DNA of 7,737 nucleotides from Bacillota bacterium (GCA_009786275.1 WQTL01000420.1:1-7737), one strand, 5' to 3'; numbered from the stretch's first letter, positions 1 through 6,087 are shown. The notes: generated by a model not told the origin, from the letters alone. Numbers and translations: made by a program.

Positions 1-333
1 ACCAGGTATAAGAGCGCCGTTTCGGGCGTGGCCAAGGCCTACTACGGCGGCTCGGGCGTGGCCAGCGGCCTGGGGGCCCCGCGGCCCGGCTTCGTGGCCG
101 TGGACCCGAAACAGTTCCCCTACGGTACCCAGCTCTGGATCGTCTCCAACGACGGCAAATACGTCTACGGCTACGCCATCGCGGCGGATACCGGCGGCTT
201 CGTGAAAACCAACGGCTGCATGGTGGACCTCTATATGCCCAACCTGGATATGTGCTACTCGTGGGGGGCGCGGGGCGTGACGGTGTACGTGCTTGACGAG
301 CCGCGGATCAAGACGCCCTACGGGAGCAGGTAG
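1..333 (+). CDS. 3D-domain protein, C-terminal part (5' end outside window)
   Basis: The frame is open from base 1, so this is the C-terminal ~110 residues of a longer protein; the GTG at 28 is probably not the real start. The visible part is a nearly complete 3D domain, a double-psi beta-barrel related to the MltA/RlpA lytic transglycosylase core, named for three conserved aspartates. These are visible as VAVDP (fragment residue 35), AADTGG (63) and VDLY (76), with the family-typical YGTQLWI between them and a VTVYVL strand near the end. In Firmicutes such domains form the C-terminus of YabE/YocH-like secreted proteins that act on peptidoglycan, often after G5 or LysM domains; that upstream part is not visible here. 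Two cysteines (fragment residues 73 and 85, NGCM and DMC) flank the last Asp. The gene ends 12 bp before a strong terminator, so it is the last gene of its transcript. Confidence 0.88.
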   Translation, partial: TRYKSAVSGVAKAYYGGSGVASGLGAPRPGFVAVDPKQFPYGTQLWIVSNDGKYVYGYAIAADTGGFVKTNGCMVDLYMPNLDMCYSWGARGVTVYVLDEPRIKTPYGSR

Positions 334-344
334 ATACGCTATAT

Positions 345-383
345 ATGCGGAGACGCACGGCAGTGCGTCTCCGCATTTTTGTT
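345..383 (+). terminator. Intrinsic terminator of the 3D-domain gene
   Basis: A perfect 14-bp stem (345-358 with 363-376) closes a GGCA tetraloop and is followed by TTTTT-G-TTT. It lies between two convergent genes, 12 bp after the plus-strand stop and immediately after the minus-strand transporter stop. The T-run is on the plus-strand side. Read on the minus strand the stem is followed only by ATATATAG, so it may stop the transporter transcript less efficiently. Confidence 0.92.
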
Positions 384-1822
384 TAGAAATACCCCAGCGG
401 CTTGCCGATGAGCAGCGTCACCCCGACCGTGACCAGGATCAGCGCGGCGTGGGCCGGCGCGCCAGCCTTGGCGAAATCCTTCACGGAGAAATACTTCTCG
501 GGGTAGCACATCATGGGCAGCGGGTCGAAGGGCAGCAGCCAGAAGGTGGACACATTGAAGGCCACCGGCAGGAACAGCATCATGACGGGGATATTGTTGT
601 CCGCGGCAAAGGCCACGATGGTCGGGACCAGGACGCTGACCAGCGCCGGGCAGGAGGGGATCAGGAAGTGGATCACCGTCGTGAATACGGCGAGCACCAG
701 CACCAGGACCAGGGGGCTCGCGTGGGCGAAGGGCGACAGGCATATGTTCGCAAGCCAGCTGGAGGCCCCCGTCTGGAGCATCGTGGCCCCGAAGGCGATG
801 GACGCGCCGGTCATGATGATGACCGTCCAGTCCAGCTTATCCCTGACGAAATCGTAATCCAGCAGGCGGATGCCCGGGAAAAACAAGACGGTCGCGAATA
901 TCGTGAGCACCGTGGTAGTGGAAAGGTCATGTAGATAGCCCTCCGTGAACCACAGGGCCAGCATGACCGCCGTCATGGCCATAAATTTCTTTTCCTGGCC
1001 GTTGAATTTCCCGAGCCCCGCCAGCTCCTCTTTGGATTCCTCCAGCCCGGCCAGCTTGTCGAATTCCGGCGGGAACACCGTGATGAGGATCAGCCAGATG
1101 ACGGGGAGGATAATCAAAACAAGGGGGATGCCCATCAGCGACCACTGCGCAAAGGTGAGCGTTTTGCCTGTGGCGGCCTGCAGCAGGTCCAGGGCCATGA
1201 TGTTGATGGGCGTGCCGGCGGGCGTGGCGTTGCCGCCCACCATGGCTCCGAAGATAATCCCGATGACGGAGGCCTTGGCGAAATTGCTCTTGCCCCGCAC
1301 ACAGCCGTTCTTTTTGCACACCGCCAGTACGATGGGGAGGAAGGCCGCGCAGCTGGGGACGTTGGATATGATGGTGGACACCAGGCCGGTGGCCGCCGTG
1401 AAGAAAAACACCATGGCCTTCGGGCTGCCTTTGGAAAGGACCGTGAGCTTCAGGGCCAGGCGCTGGTTCAGCCCGCAGCGGTCCATGGCATAGGCCAGCA
1501 GGATGGACACGAACATGAAGAAGATGGTGGGGCTGGCGAAATCCTTGATCACCGGGATCGCCGCGCCCTCCACGGATTTGAGCCCCAGGGCCACAGCCAC
1601 GAACATGAAGAGGATGGAGGAGACAATCAGCGGCACCACCTGCGTGGCCCAGGTGAGCACCACGCAGACCATCAGGGCGATGGCCTTCTGCCCGTCCGGG
1701 GGCAGCCCCTCGGCCGTGGGGAGCAGCGTGATGACAAAGTACACCGCGGCGATGCCGAGGATGGTGAGCGCCTGCCTGAGATCGAGCGCCTGCCCGGGCG
1801 AAAGGGTCTTTTTTTTCAACAA
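383..1822 (-). CDS. DASS/SLC13-type anion (dicarboxylate) transporter
   Basis: This 479-residue integral membrane protein is probably a sodium-coupled importer of a di- or tricarboxylate or another anion. Hydrophobic segments run the whole length, with a charged cytoplasmic-type loop around residues 252-280, as in the two-repeat DASS fold. The first-repeat signature is present as SNVPSC at 153-158, followed by GGNATPAGTPINI at 196-208, which matches the Na+/substrate hairpin region of the family. The second repeat has IPSCPALVSVLVP at 388-400 where SNT is usual. The start is TTG at 1822: GGGAGG (1830-1835) sits 7 nt upstream, which favours it over the next TTG codon, and no ATG fits. The coding strand has eight A's in a row directly after the start codons. 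It follows the GH2 gene by 49 bp with no terminator between, so it is likely its operon partner. The substrate is not predictable from sequence alone. Confidence 0.85.
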   Translation of the reverse strand: MLKKKTLSPGQALDLRQALTILGIAAVYFVITLLPTAEGLPPDGQKAIALMVCVVLTWATQVVPLIVSSILFMFVAVALGLKSVEGAAIPVIKDFASPTIFFMFVSILLAYAMDRCGLNQRLALKLTVLSKGSPKAMVFFFTAATGLVSTIISNVPSCAAFLPIVLAVCKKNGCVRGKSNFAKASVIGIIFGAMVGGNATPAGTPINIMALDLLQAATGKTLTFAQWSLMGIPLVLIILPVIWLILITVFPPEFDKLAGLEESKEELAGLGKFNGQEKKFMAMTAVMLALWFTEGYLHDLSTTTVLTIFATVLFFPGIRLLDYDFVRDKLDWTVIIMTGASIAFGATMLQTGASSWLANICLSPFAHASPLVLVLVLAVFTTVIHFLIPSCPALVSVLVPTIVAFAADNNIPVMMLFLPVAFNVSTFWLLPFDPLPMMCYPEKYFSVKDFAKAGAPAHAALILVTVGVTLLIGKPLGYF

Positions 1823-1871
1823 ATTGGGTCCTCCCTTATTCCCTCAACAAGTTAGCATCATAACAGGATTT

Positions 1872-3581
1872 TTATGCTTTGTCAACAGTTTTTTCTATTT
1901 TCAAAATTTTCAAAACCTCCCTGTCGTAGGTCATCAGGCCGTTGACCTCGTCCTCCACGTCGCTCACCTGCGTGTAGACGGCGGCACTCAGGCCCGCGTC
2001 CGTCAAAGGCTTTACCTGCTTCGCGTAAAGCTTGGCATAGGCTTCTCGCAGGGCCCCAAGCGATTTGTATACCCTGTACCCGAACACCTTGCCGGGGTTC
2101 CATACGTGGCCCTCAACAGCATGCGAATACCCGCCGAACTCCGATAATACGAGGGCGCGGTTGTCGTCTTTCCCGCGCTTTGGCGCCTTCAATTTGGTGA
2201 AATAGATATGCGGGCTGACGCAGTCGCCGCCGCCCTGGTCGTGCCAGCCGCTGGCGTGGTCGACGGTGCGGGAGATATCGCGGGCGCGGATGAACTCCAC
2301 GGCCTTGTTGGCGTCGAACTGCCCCCAGCCCTCGTTGAAGGGCACCCACATGGCCAGGCCCACGCAGTTTTCCAGGTGTTCCAGCATGCATTCGAGGTCC
2401 TCGTAATATTGCGCGCGGCCCTCTTCGCTTTCCCGCCCGAAGCGCCTGTAATTTTTCGGGCCGTCGTTGAGCCGCACGCCGAGGAAGGGCAGCACGCCGA
2501 TCACGCCGAAATCATACTTCGCGCCGCCGTTGACCATATCCTGCCAGACGAGCATGCCCTCGCGGTCGCAGTGGTAGTACCACCGCAGGGGCTCGATCTT
2601 GATGTGCTTGCGCAGCATGTTGAAGCCCAGGGCCTTGCAGGTGCGGATGTCGTACAGCAGGGCCTCGTCGCTTGGGGCGGTGAGCAGGCCGTCGGGCCAG
2701 TAGCCCTGGTCCAGCAGGCCGTTGTGGAAATACGGCGCGTTGTTGAGCATGAGCCTCGGTGTACCCGCCTCATCTTTCCCAAGCGAAAACTTTCGCATGC
2801 CGAAATAGCTTCGAACGAAATCCTCGCCGCATTCGAAAGCGATGTCGTAGAGATAGGGGTCCTCCGGGCTCCACAGGCGCATATCGCGCACGGGAATTTC
2901 CATCGTTTCGCGGGCTCTCAACGCGGCTTTTCGCTCTTGAAAGATGGCGTAACAGTCGTCGCTGGGGGTGATTTTGATCACGCCCGCGTCGATGTCCGGC
3001 TCCATGCGCACGCGGGAAAGATGGCGCGCGGGCAGGCTTTCCAGCCACACCGTCTGCCAGATGCCCGACTGCGCGGTGTACCAGATCCCCCCCGGCTTTC
3101 CCGATTGCTTGCCCCGGCCGGCCCACGAGGTATCCGTCGGGTCGGTGACCTCCAGGCGGATTTCGTTGACGCCTTCGCGGACGCAGCGCGAAACATCGAA
3201 GCTGAAGGGCGTATAACCGCCCGCGTGCGCGCCGATTTCTTGGCCGTTGAGCCGCACCCGGCACGCGTGGTCCACCGCGCCGAAGTGCAGCAGGGTGGTG
3301 TGCTTGAGAAACCCATCTGCGGGCGTAAATTCCCGCCGGTAGTAGAGGGTCTCGTCGGGCTGCAGGCTGCGCCCCACGCCGGAAAGCCGCGCCTCGGGCG
3401 AGAAGGGCACGGCGATCTCGCCCTGGTAGCCGCCGAAGGGCTCGCCCTGCCTGTAAATGGCGTAATCCCACGGGCCGTTTAGATTCAGCCAATCAGCGCG
3501 TTGAAATTGCGGGCGGGGGTATTCCGGCAGGGGGGCGGCGCGGTCCTGGGCCTTGCCCCAGCGGGTGAGGAGGTGGTTCAT
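1872..3581 (-). CDS. Glycoside hydrolase family 2 enzyme (beta-galactosidase/beta-glucuronidase type)
   Basis: A 569-residue retaining beta-glycosidase in the LacZ/UidA superfamily. The N-terminal jelly-roll sugar-binding domain (about 1-185) carries NLNGPWDY at 33-40, YYRREF at 80-85, GGYTPFSFD at 121-129 and GGIWYT at 164-169. A shortened Ig-like domain (about 186-265) ends in LWSPEDPYLYD and SYFGMRKF. The TIM barrel (about 266-569) contains LLDQGYWPDG, GFNMLRKHIK and the catalytic residues: the acid/base E417 in FNEGWG and the probable nucleophile E481 in LSEFGGYS. No signal peptide or membrane segment is seen, so it should act in the cytoplasm on an imported glycoside. It is much shorter than E. 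coli LacZ because the C-terminal domains are absent, but this length is usual for a compact clostridial subgroup. The ATG start is supported by AAGGAG (3589-3594) with a 7-nt spacer. It is the first gene of a unit with the downstream anion transporter. Exact sugar specificity is unknown. Confidence 0.9.
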   Translation of the reverse strand: MNHLLTRWGKAQDRAAPLPEYPRPQFQRADWLNLNGPWDYAIYRQGEPFGGYQGEIAVPFSPEARLSGVGRSLQPDETLYYRREFTPADGFLKHTTLLHFGAVDHACRVRLNGQEIGAHAGGYTPFSFDVSRCVREGVNEIRLEVTDPTDTSWAGRGKQSGKPGGIWYTAQSGIWQTVWLESLPARHLSRVRMEPDIDAGVIKITPSDDCYAIFQERKAALRARETMEIPVRDMRLWSPEDPYLYDIAFECGEDFVRSYFGMRKFSLGKDEAGTPRLMLNNAPYFHNGLLDQGYWPDGLLTAPSDEALLYDIRTCKALGFNMLRKHIKIEPLRWYYHCDREGMLVWQDMVNGGAKYDFGVIGVLPFLGVRLNDGPKNYRRFGRESEEGRAQYYEDLECMLEHLENCVGLAMWVPFNEGWGQFDANKAVEFIRARDISRTVDHASGWHDQGGGDCVSPHIYFTKLKAPKRGKDDNRALVLSEFGGYSHAVEGHVWNPGKVFGYRVYKSLGALREAYAKLYAKQVKPLTDAGLSAAVYTQVSDVEDEVNGLMTYDREVLKILKIEKTVDKA

Positions 3582-3610
3582 GGCGGCGCTCCTTACAAAA
3601 AGATAGCTTT

Positions 3611-3639
3611 ATTTTACATCAATTGGAAGCGAAAGTCAA
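3611..3639 (-). promoter_or_regulatory. Sigma-A promoter of the GH2-transporter unit
   Basis: On the minus strand, TTGACT (3634-3639) and TAAAAT (3611-3616) are separated by exactly 17 bp, giving a near-consensus housekeeping promoter 30 bp before the GH2 start codon. Its -35 box is only 7 bp from the -35 box of the divergent LCP promoter, so the two polymerases would bind side by side and could interfere or share a regulator. Confidence 0.85.
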
Positions 3640-3646
3640 ATATTGC

Positions 3647-3675
3647 TTGCCATTTTTCGTGTTTTGTGGTATAAT
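3647..3675 (+). promoter_or_regulatory. Extended -10 sigma-A promoter of the LCP-activase unit
   Basis: TTGCCA (3647-3652), a 17-bp spacer and a perfect TATAAT (3670-3675) are preceded by an extended -10 TGG (3667-3669). The predicted transcript starts near 3682, giving a leader of about 36 nt. The start of that leader is the near-palindrome CGCATAAATGCG (3681-3692). Confidence 0.9.
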
Positions 3676-3717
3676 GCTAACGCATAAATGCGATGACGTA
3701 TGGGAGGTGCCAAAAAA

Positions 3718-4950
3718 ATGCCGGACAATCATGACGACAATCTGTATACCGACGAGGCGGACGAGGATCTGCTGACGACCATCCGGCGCTGGACGGAAAA
3801 AGCGCAGCAGGAAAACGAGGCCAAGCGCACCCCATGGCCCCCGCAGGAGCCGGCCGGCCAGGGGAGCCCCGCGCACATGCGCAACCCCTGGGCGCCGGAG
3901 CTCACGGCCGCCGCGGACCGTGCCCTGCAGGAGGAGCCGCAGGCCGGCGTGCCCGCGCCCTCCCCTGTCTATGCAAAAAATGAGCTTAGGAAAGAAAAAG
4001 CCTTCCGGAAGAAGAAGCGTCCCCTGCGGCGGGTGCTGGCCACCCTGCTGGCGCTGCTCGTGCTGCTGGGCGCGGGCGGCTACGCCCTCGCGTACGCCAT
4101 GGCGGGCAAGGTGGACCGGGAGACCTACCCCGTCACCGACGAAGACCGCGCCGCGCTGTTCGCCGCCTCCGGCACCACGCGCGTGACGAACATCCTCCTG
4201 CTGGGCCTGGACCGGGTGGACGCCGGCTTCCACACGGACACCATGCTGCTGCTGAGCGTGGACCGCGTGCACCGCACGCTGAAGCTGACCTCATTTTTGC
4301 GCGACAGCTGGCTGAAGCTTCCCAACGGGAAATATGGCAAGCTCAACACGGCCGTGCACCAGAAGGGCGGCCCGGTAGCGGTGATGCGCGCCATCACGAA
4401 AAATTTCAACGTGCGCGTGGACCACTACGTCATGGTCAACTTCGACGTGTTCGAGCAGATCGTGGACGCGCTGGGCGGCGTATCCGTAGCCATCACCGAT
4501 AAGGAGATCAACTTCCTGTGCAAGAACACGCGCCTGGGCCAGCAAATCGGCAAGGAGAAGATGCAGCAGGACATGGAGAAAAAGGGCACGGTGAAGCTCA
4601 CCGGCGAACAGGCGCTGATCTTCTGCCGCATCCGCAAGCTCGACAGCGACTTCCAGCGCACGGCACGCCAGCAAAGGTTCCTGGAAAGCCTGATTTCGGC
4701 CTGCAAGAAAAACCCCCTGCGTCTGCTTGGCCTGATGGGCGATACACTGACCAAAGTCCAGACCGACATGAGCCGGGCGCAGATGGCCAACCTGGCCGCC
4801 ATGGCGCCGCTGCTGCTGGGCTACGGCATGGAGGAGTTCACCGTGCCGGCCGAGGGCACCTGGAGCTACGCCACCAAGCGGGGCGCCTCGGCCATCACGC
4901 TGAAAGAGGAGCAAAACGCGGAAAAACTTCGGAAATTTATCTATGAATGA
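3718..4950 (+). CDS. LytR-CpsA-Psr (LCP) family cell-wall glycopolymer transferase
   Basis: A 410-residue type II membrane protein. Residues 1-104 are a hydrophilic, Pro- and charge-rich cytoplasmic tail ending in a basic stop (RKKKRPLRR). One membrane helix spans about 105-128. The extracellular LCP domain starts near NILLLGLD (158-165) and shows HTDTMLLLSVD (172-182), the arginine-bearing TSFLRDSW (191-198), DHYVMVNFDVF (235-245), LTGEQAL (294-300) and the hallmark run ending DSDFQRTARQQR (309-320). LCP proteins transfer undecaprenyl-pyrophosphate-linked glycopolymers such as wall teichoic acid or capsule onto peptidoglycan, using conserved Asp and Arg residues. An in-frame ATG at 3700 overlaps the ribosome binding site itself, so I chose ATG 3718, which has GGAGGTG (3703-3709) 8 nt upstream. 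The stop codon overlaps the next gene by 8 bp. Which polymer it attaches cannot be told, because no polymer biosynthesis genes are in view. Confidence 0.9.
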   Translation: MPDNHDDNLYTDEADEDLLTTIRRWTEKAQQENEAKRTPWPPQEPAGQGSPAHMRNPWAPELTAAADRALQEEPQAGVPAPSPVYAKNELRKEKAFRKKKRPLRRVLATLLALLVLLGAGGYALAYAMAGKVDRETYPVTDEDRAALFAASGTTRVTNILLLGLDRVDAGFHTDTMLLLSVDRVHRTLKLTSFLRDSWLKLPNGKYGKLNTAVHQKGGPVAVMRAITKNFNVRVDHYVMVNFDVFEQIVDALGGVSVAITDKEINFLCKNTRLGQQIGKEKMQQDMEKKGTVKLTGEQALIFCRIRKLDSDFQRTARQQRFLESLISACKKNPLRLLGLMGDTLTKVQTDMSRAQMANLAAMAPLLLGYGMEEFTVPAEGTWSYATKRGASAITLKEEQNAEKLRKFIYE

Positions 4951-5698
4951 TGCGTTGCATATCTTCAAAAAAGGCTTCAGCTTCGCGGTGGACGGGCCGG
5001 GCAACCGCCTGGTCTATCACCTGCGGGGCTGCAATTTCCGCTGCCCGTGGTGCGCCAACCCGGAATGCTTCCTCCCGCCGGAGGGGCCGGGCACGCCCGT
5101 GGCGGACATTCTGCAAGAGGCGAAGCAGGCAAAGCCGCTGTACATCGCGGGGGGCGGCGTGACCTTCACCGGGGGCGAGCCCACCTGCCAGTTCGGGGCG
5201 CTGCGCGCGGCCCTGGAGGGGCTGAAGGCGCGGGGCATCCGCACCTGCGTGGAGAGCAACGCCGCCCACCCGGAGCTGCCGTCGCTGTTCCCGCTGATCG
5301 ATCTGCTCATCCTGGACTGCAAGCACCACGACAGCGCCCTGCACCGGCAATGGACGGGGCAGGGCAACGAGCAGGTTTTGGCGAACATTCGGTCAGCATC
5401 GTTATACAATAAAATTTTATCGAATAACAATATGAAACAGGGCCCAGAATTATCGAATAACGATAACAAATTCCTGGTGCGCATCCCCCTCGTGGGCGGG
5501 GTGAACGCCTCGGACGGGGACGCCGCCGCGTTCGCCGCGCTGTTCCGGCGGCTGGGGGAATTCCCCGTGGAGGTGCTGCGGTACCACGAATTCGGCAGAC
5601 CTAAGTGGGCGGAGCACGGGATGGCGTACACCATGCGCGGCGCGCAGGTGAGCCCGGCGCAGGCGGAACGGTTCGAGGGGATTGTAAAACAAAAATAA
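4943..5698 (+). CDS. Radical-SAM glycyl-radical-enzyme activating enzyme (PflA-like)
   Basis: A 251-residue radical S-adenosylmethionine protein that should generate a glycyl radical on a partner enzyme. The CX3CX2C cluster is C30-C34-C37 (RGCNFRCPWC). SAM-binding GGVTFTGGEP is at 71-80, followed by LDCKH (124-128) and RIPLVGGVN (180-188), the order seen in pyruvate formate-lyase activases. No extra ferredoxin-type cysteine cluster lies between C37 and the GGE motif, so it belongs to the small one-cluster class. The start overlaps the LCP stop by 8 bp and has no good Shine-Dalgarno sequence (only GGAAATT nearby), so translation is probably coupled to the LCP gene. The glycyl radical enzyme beginning at 6995 is the likely target. 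Codons for residues ~151-176 are AT-rich and repetitive, unlike the rest of the gene, and make an extra surface loop of roughly 20 residues before the VRIPL strand. No terminator is seen after the stop. Confidence 0.9.
   Translation: MNDALHIFKKGFSFAVDGPGNRLVYHLRGCNFRCPWCANPECFLPPEGPGTPVADILQEAKQAKPLYIAGGGVTFTGGEPTCQFGALRAALEGLKARGIRTCVESNAAHPELPSLFPLIDLLILDCKHHDSALHRQWTGQGNEQVLANIRSASLYNKILSNNNMKQGPELSNNDNKFLVRIPLVGGVNASDGDAAAFAALFRRLGEFPVEVLRYHEFGRPKWAEHGMAYTMRGAQVSPAQAERFEGIVKQK
5398..5467 (+). repeat. AT-rich palindromic in-frame insert within the activase gene
   Basis: This block is strikingly AT-rich inside a GC-rich gene. Bases 5401-5428 form an imperfect palindrome centred on AAAATTTT, with 12 of 14 positions pairing. 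The motif TTATCGAATAAC occurs exactly at 5417-5428 and 5450-5461, and the match extends to 16 bases with one difference. The copies are 33 bp apart and so in the same codon phase, giving LSNN twice. The second copy also forms a small hairpin (TTATCG 5450-5455 with CGATAA 5461-5466). The block keeps the reading frame open. It may be a small inserted repeat or a locally expanded sequence; I do not recognise a named family. Confidence 0.7.
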
Positions 5699-5728
5699 TT
5701 TGTCATAATATGGTTGCAGCTTGCGGCA

Positions 5729-5737
5729 TGATATGAT
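5729..5737 (+). promoter_or_regulatory. Probable extended -10 promoter of the toxin mRNA
   Basis: TGA-TATGAT is an extended -10 element (TG at 5729-5730, TATGAT at 5732-5737). No convincing -35 box lies at the normal distance; TTGCAG at 5714-5719 is too close. The predicted start is near 5744, giving a leader of about 74 nt before the toxin ATG. Weaker than the opposing antitoxin promoter, which is what a type I system needs. Confidence 0.6.
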
Positions 5738-5754
5738 AGCCTTGGTGTTGTGGC

Positions 5755-5813
5755 CTGCCTGGGAAGGCAGCGCTCCTCCTGGAAGCAGAAACAGGTTCTG
5801 TGGAAGGAGGTGA
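5755..5813 (+). promoter_or_regulatory. Toxin mRNA leader hairpins masking the ribosome binding site
   Basis: The leader holds two predicted stem-loops. The first pairs CTGCCT (5755-5760) with AGGCAG (5765-5770) around GGGA. In the second, CCTCCT (5775-5780) is an exact complement of the Shine-Dalgarno AGGAGG (5805-5810), with an inner stem CAGAA/TTCTG (5786-5790 and 5796-5800) that would hold the two together. The ribosome site AGGAGGTGA is otherwise perfect and 7 nt from the ATG, so this pairing would keep translation low. Such masking is known from type I toxin mRNAs; here it is read from complementarity only. Confidence 0.6.
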
Positions 5814-5817
5814 GGGC

Positions 5818-5898
5818 ATGTTGGAATATCTGCTCGCAATCGCATTCGTGCTGATCTGCTTGACAGTCGTTCTGCATGAAGTAAATAAAAAGCGCTAA
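5818..5898 (+). CDS. Type I toxin-like small hydrophobic peptide (holin-like toxin type)
   Basis: A 26-codon gene encoding a short peptide that begins MLEYLLAIAFVLICL, with one hydrophobic segment (about residues 2-19) and a charged tail HEVNKKR. This is the build of membrane-acting type I toxins of Firmicutes (the TxpA/BsrG and 'putative holin-like toxin' group), whose overproduction damages the membrane. The evidence that it is a real gene is the perfect AGGAGGTGA site 7 nt upstream, a promoter-like element and a structured leader. The TAA stop codon lies inside the left arm of an 11-bp hairpin (5894-5904 with 5922-5932). Read on the opposite strand, that hairpin terminates a convergent RNA from a perfect promoter. 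It lies 119 bp after the activase gene. Toxicity is inferred from architecture; the peptide itself is too short for secure homology by eye. Confidence 0.78.
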   Translation: MLEYLLAIAFVLICLTVVLHEVNKKR

Positions 5899-6000
5899 CC
5901 GCTCCCCGACTTGCCATCCGTGAGCGGTTAGCCATCTTCGTTTAAATGCGGAGGGACGCTGCCAACCCGGCAATGCCAAACCTCAACGCCCCCTTGGCAC
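5886..6000 (-). ncRNA. Predicted antisense antitoxin RNA of the type I module
   Basis: A minus-strand RNA of about 115 nt is predicted from a perfect consensus promoter (start near 6000) to an intrinsic terminator (T-run at 5887-5891). It has no convincing reading frame. It is antisense to the last ~13 bases of the toxin gene and to the toxin 3' untranslated region. It can fold into TGCCAA/TTGGCA (5974-5979 with 5994-5999), TGCC/GGCA (5960-5963 with 5969-5972) and the shared 11-bp terminal hairpin. This 3'-overlapping convergent layout matches TxpA/RatA and BsrG/SR4 of Bacillus subtilis, where the RNA promotes toxin mRNA decay and/or blocks translation. Ends are inferred from promoter and terminator positions. 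Confidence 0.75.
5887..5932 (-). terminator. Hairpin shared by toxin and antitoxin; antitoxin terminator
   Basis: A perfect 11-bp stem GCTAACCGCTC/GAGCGGTTAGC (5894-5904 and 5922-5932) has a 17-nt loop. On the minus strand it is followed by GCTTTTTATTT, a good intrinsic terminator for the antisense RNA. On the plus strand it is followed by CATCTTCGTTT, a weaker run, so it may also end the toxin mRNA. The loops of the sense and antisense hairpins are complementary and could start the RNA-RNA contact. Confidence 0.87.
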
Positions 6001-6006
6001 ACCTCT

Positions 6007-6035
6007 ATTATACCCGGAATAGGGGCCTCTGTCAA
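6007..6035 (-). promoter_or_regulatory. Perfect consensus sigma-A promoter of the antitoxin RNA
   Basis: On the minus strand, TTGACA (6030-6035), a 17-bp spacer and TATAAT (6007-6012) match the sigma-A consensus at every position. No protein-coding gene lies directly downstream in this orientation; the transcript runs into the terminator at 5887-5932, opposite the toxin gene. This is the strongest promoter in the window. Confidence 0.92.
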
Positions 6036-6087
6036 GGGGGAATTTTGCCCGGAAGTACATATAAATAAATGTTTTCACGCCGGTGTA

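Noticed and set aside
293..934. Long plus-strand open frame over the transporter's 3' end
   Set aside because: It is rich in His, Gln, Arg and Asp from the reverse of membrane codons, has no ribosome site, and overlaps a clear transporter gene.
2208..3482. 424-codon plus-strand open frame opposite the GH2 gene
   Set aside because: It is a shadow of GC-rich codons; the minus strand encodes a full GH2 enzyme with both catalytic glutamates.
3623..3639. Possible CcpA/LacI-type operator (TTGGAAGCGAAAGTCAA) within the GH2 promoter
   Set aside because: It has a TTG...CAA frame and a central CG, but the right half is one base out of register with the cre consensus and the arms pair poorly.
3681..3692. 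CGCATAAATGCG near-palindrome at the LCP transcript start
   Set aside because: Five-base arms are too short to call an operator or a functional RNA stem; noted only in the promoter entry.
3700..3717. Upstream ATG of the LCP gene
   Set aside because: It overlaps the Shine-Dalgarno sequence that serves ATG 3718 and adds only six residues lacking family similarity.
5401..5428. The AAAATTTT palindrome as a promoter or terminator
   Set aside because: TACAAT is present but has no -35 at the right distance, and the stem lacks the GC-rich base and T-run of a terminator.
5017..5979. 320-codon minus-strand open frame across the activase and toxin regions
   Set aside because: It crosses the toxin gene and the antisense RNA terminator, has no ribosome site, and shows shadow-type composition.
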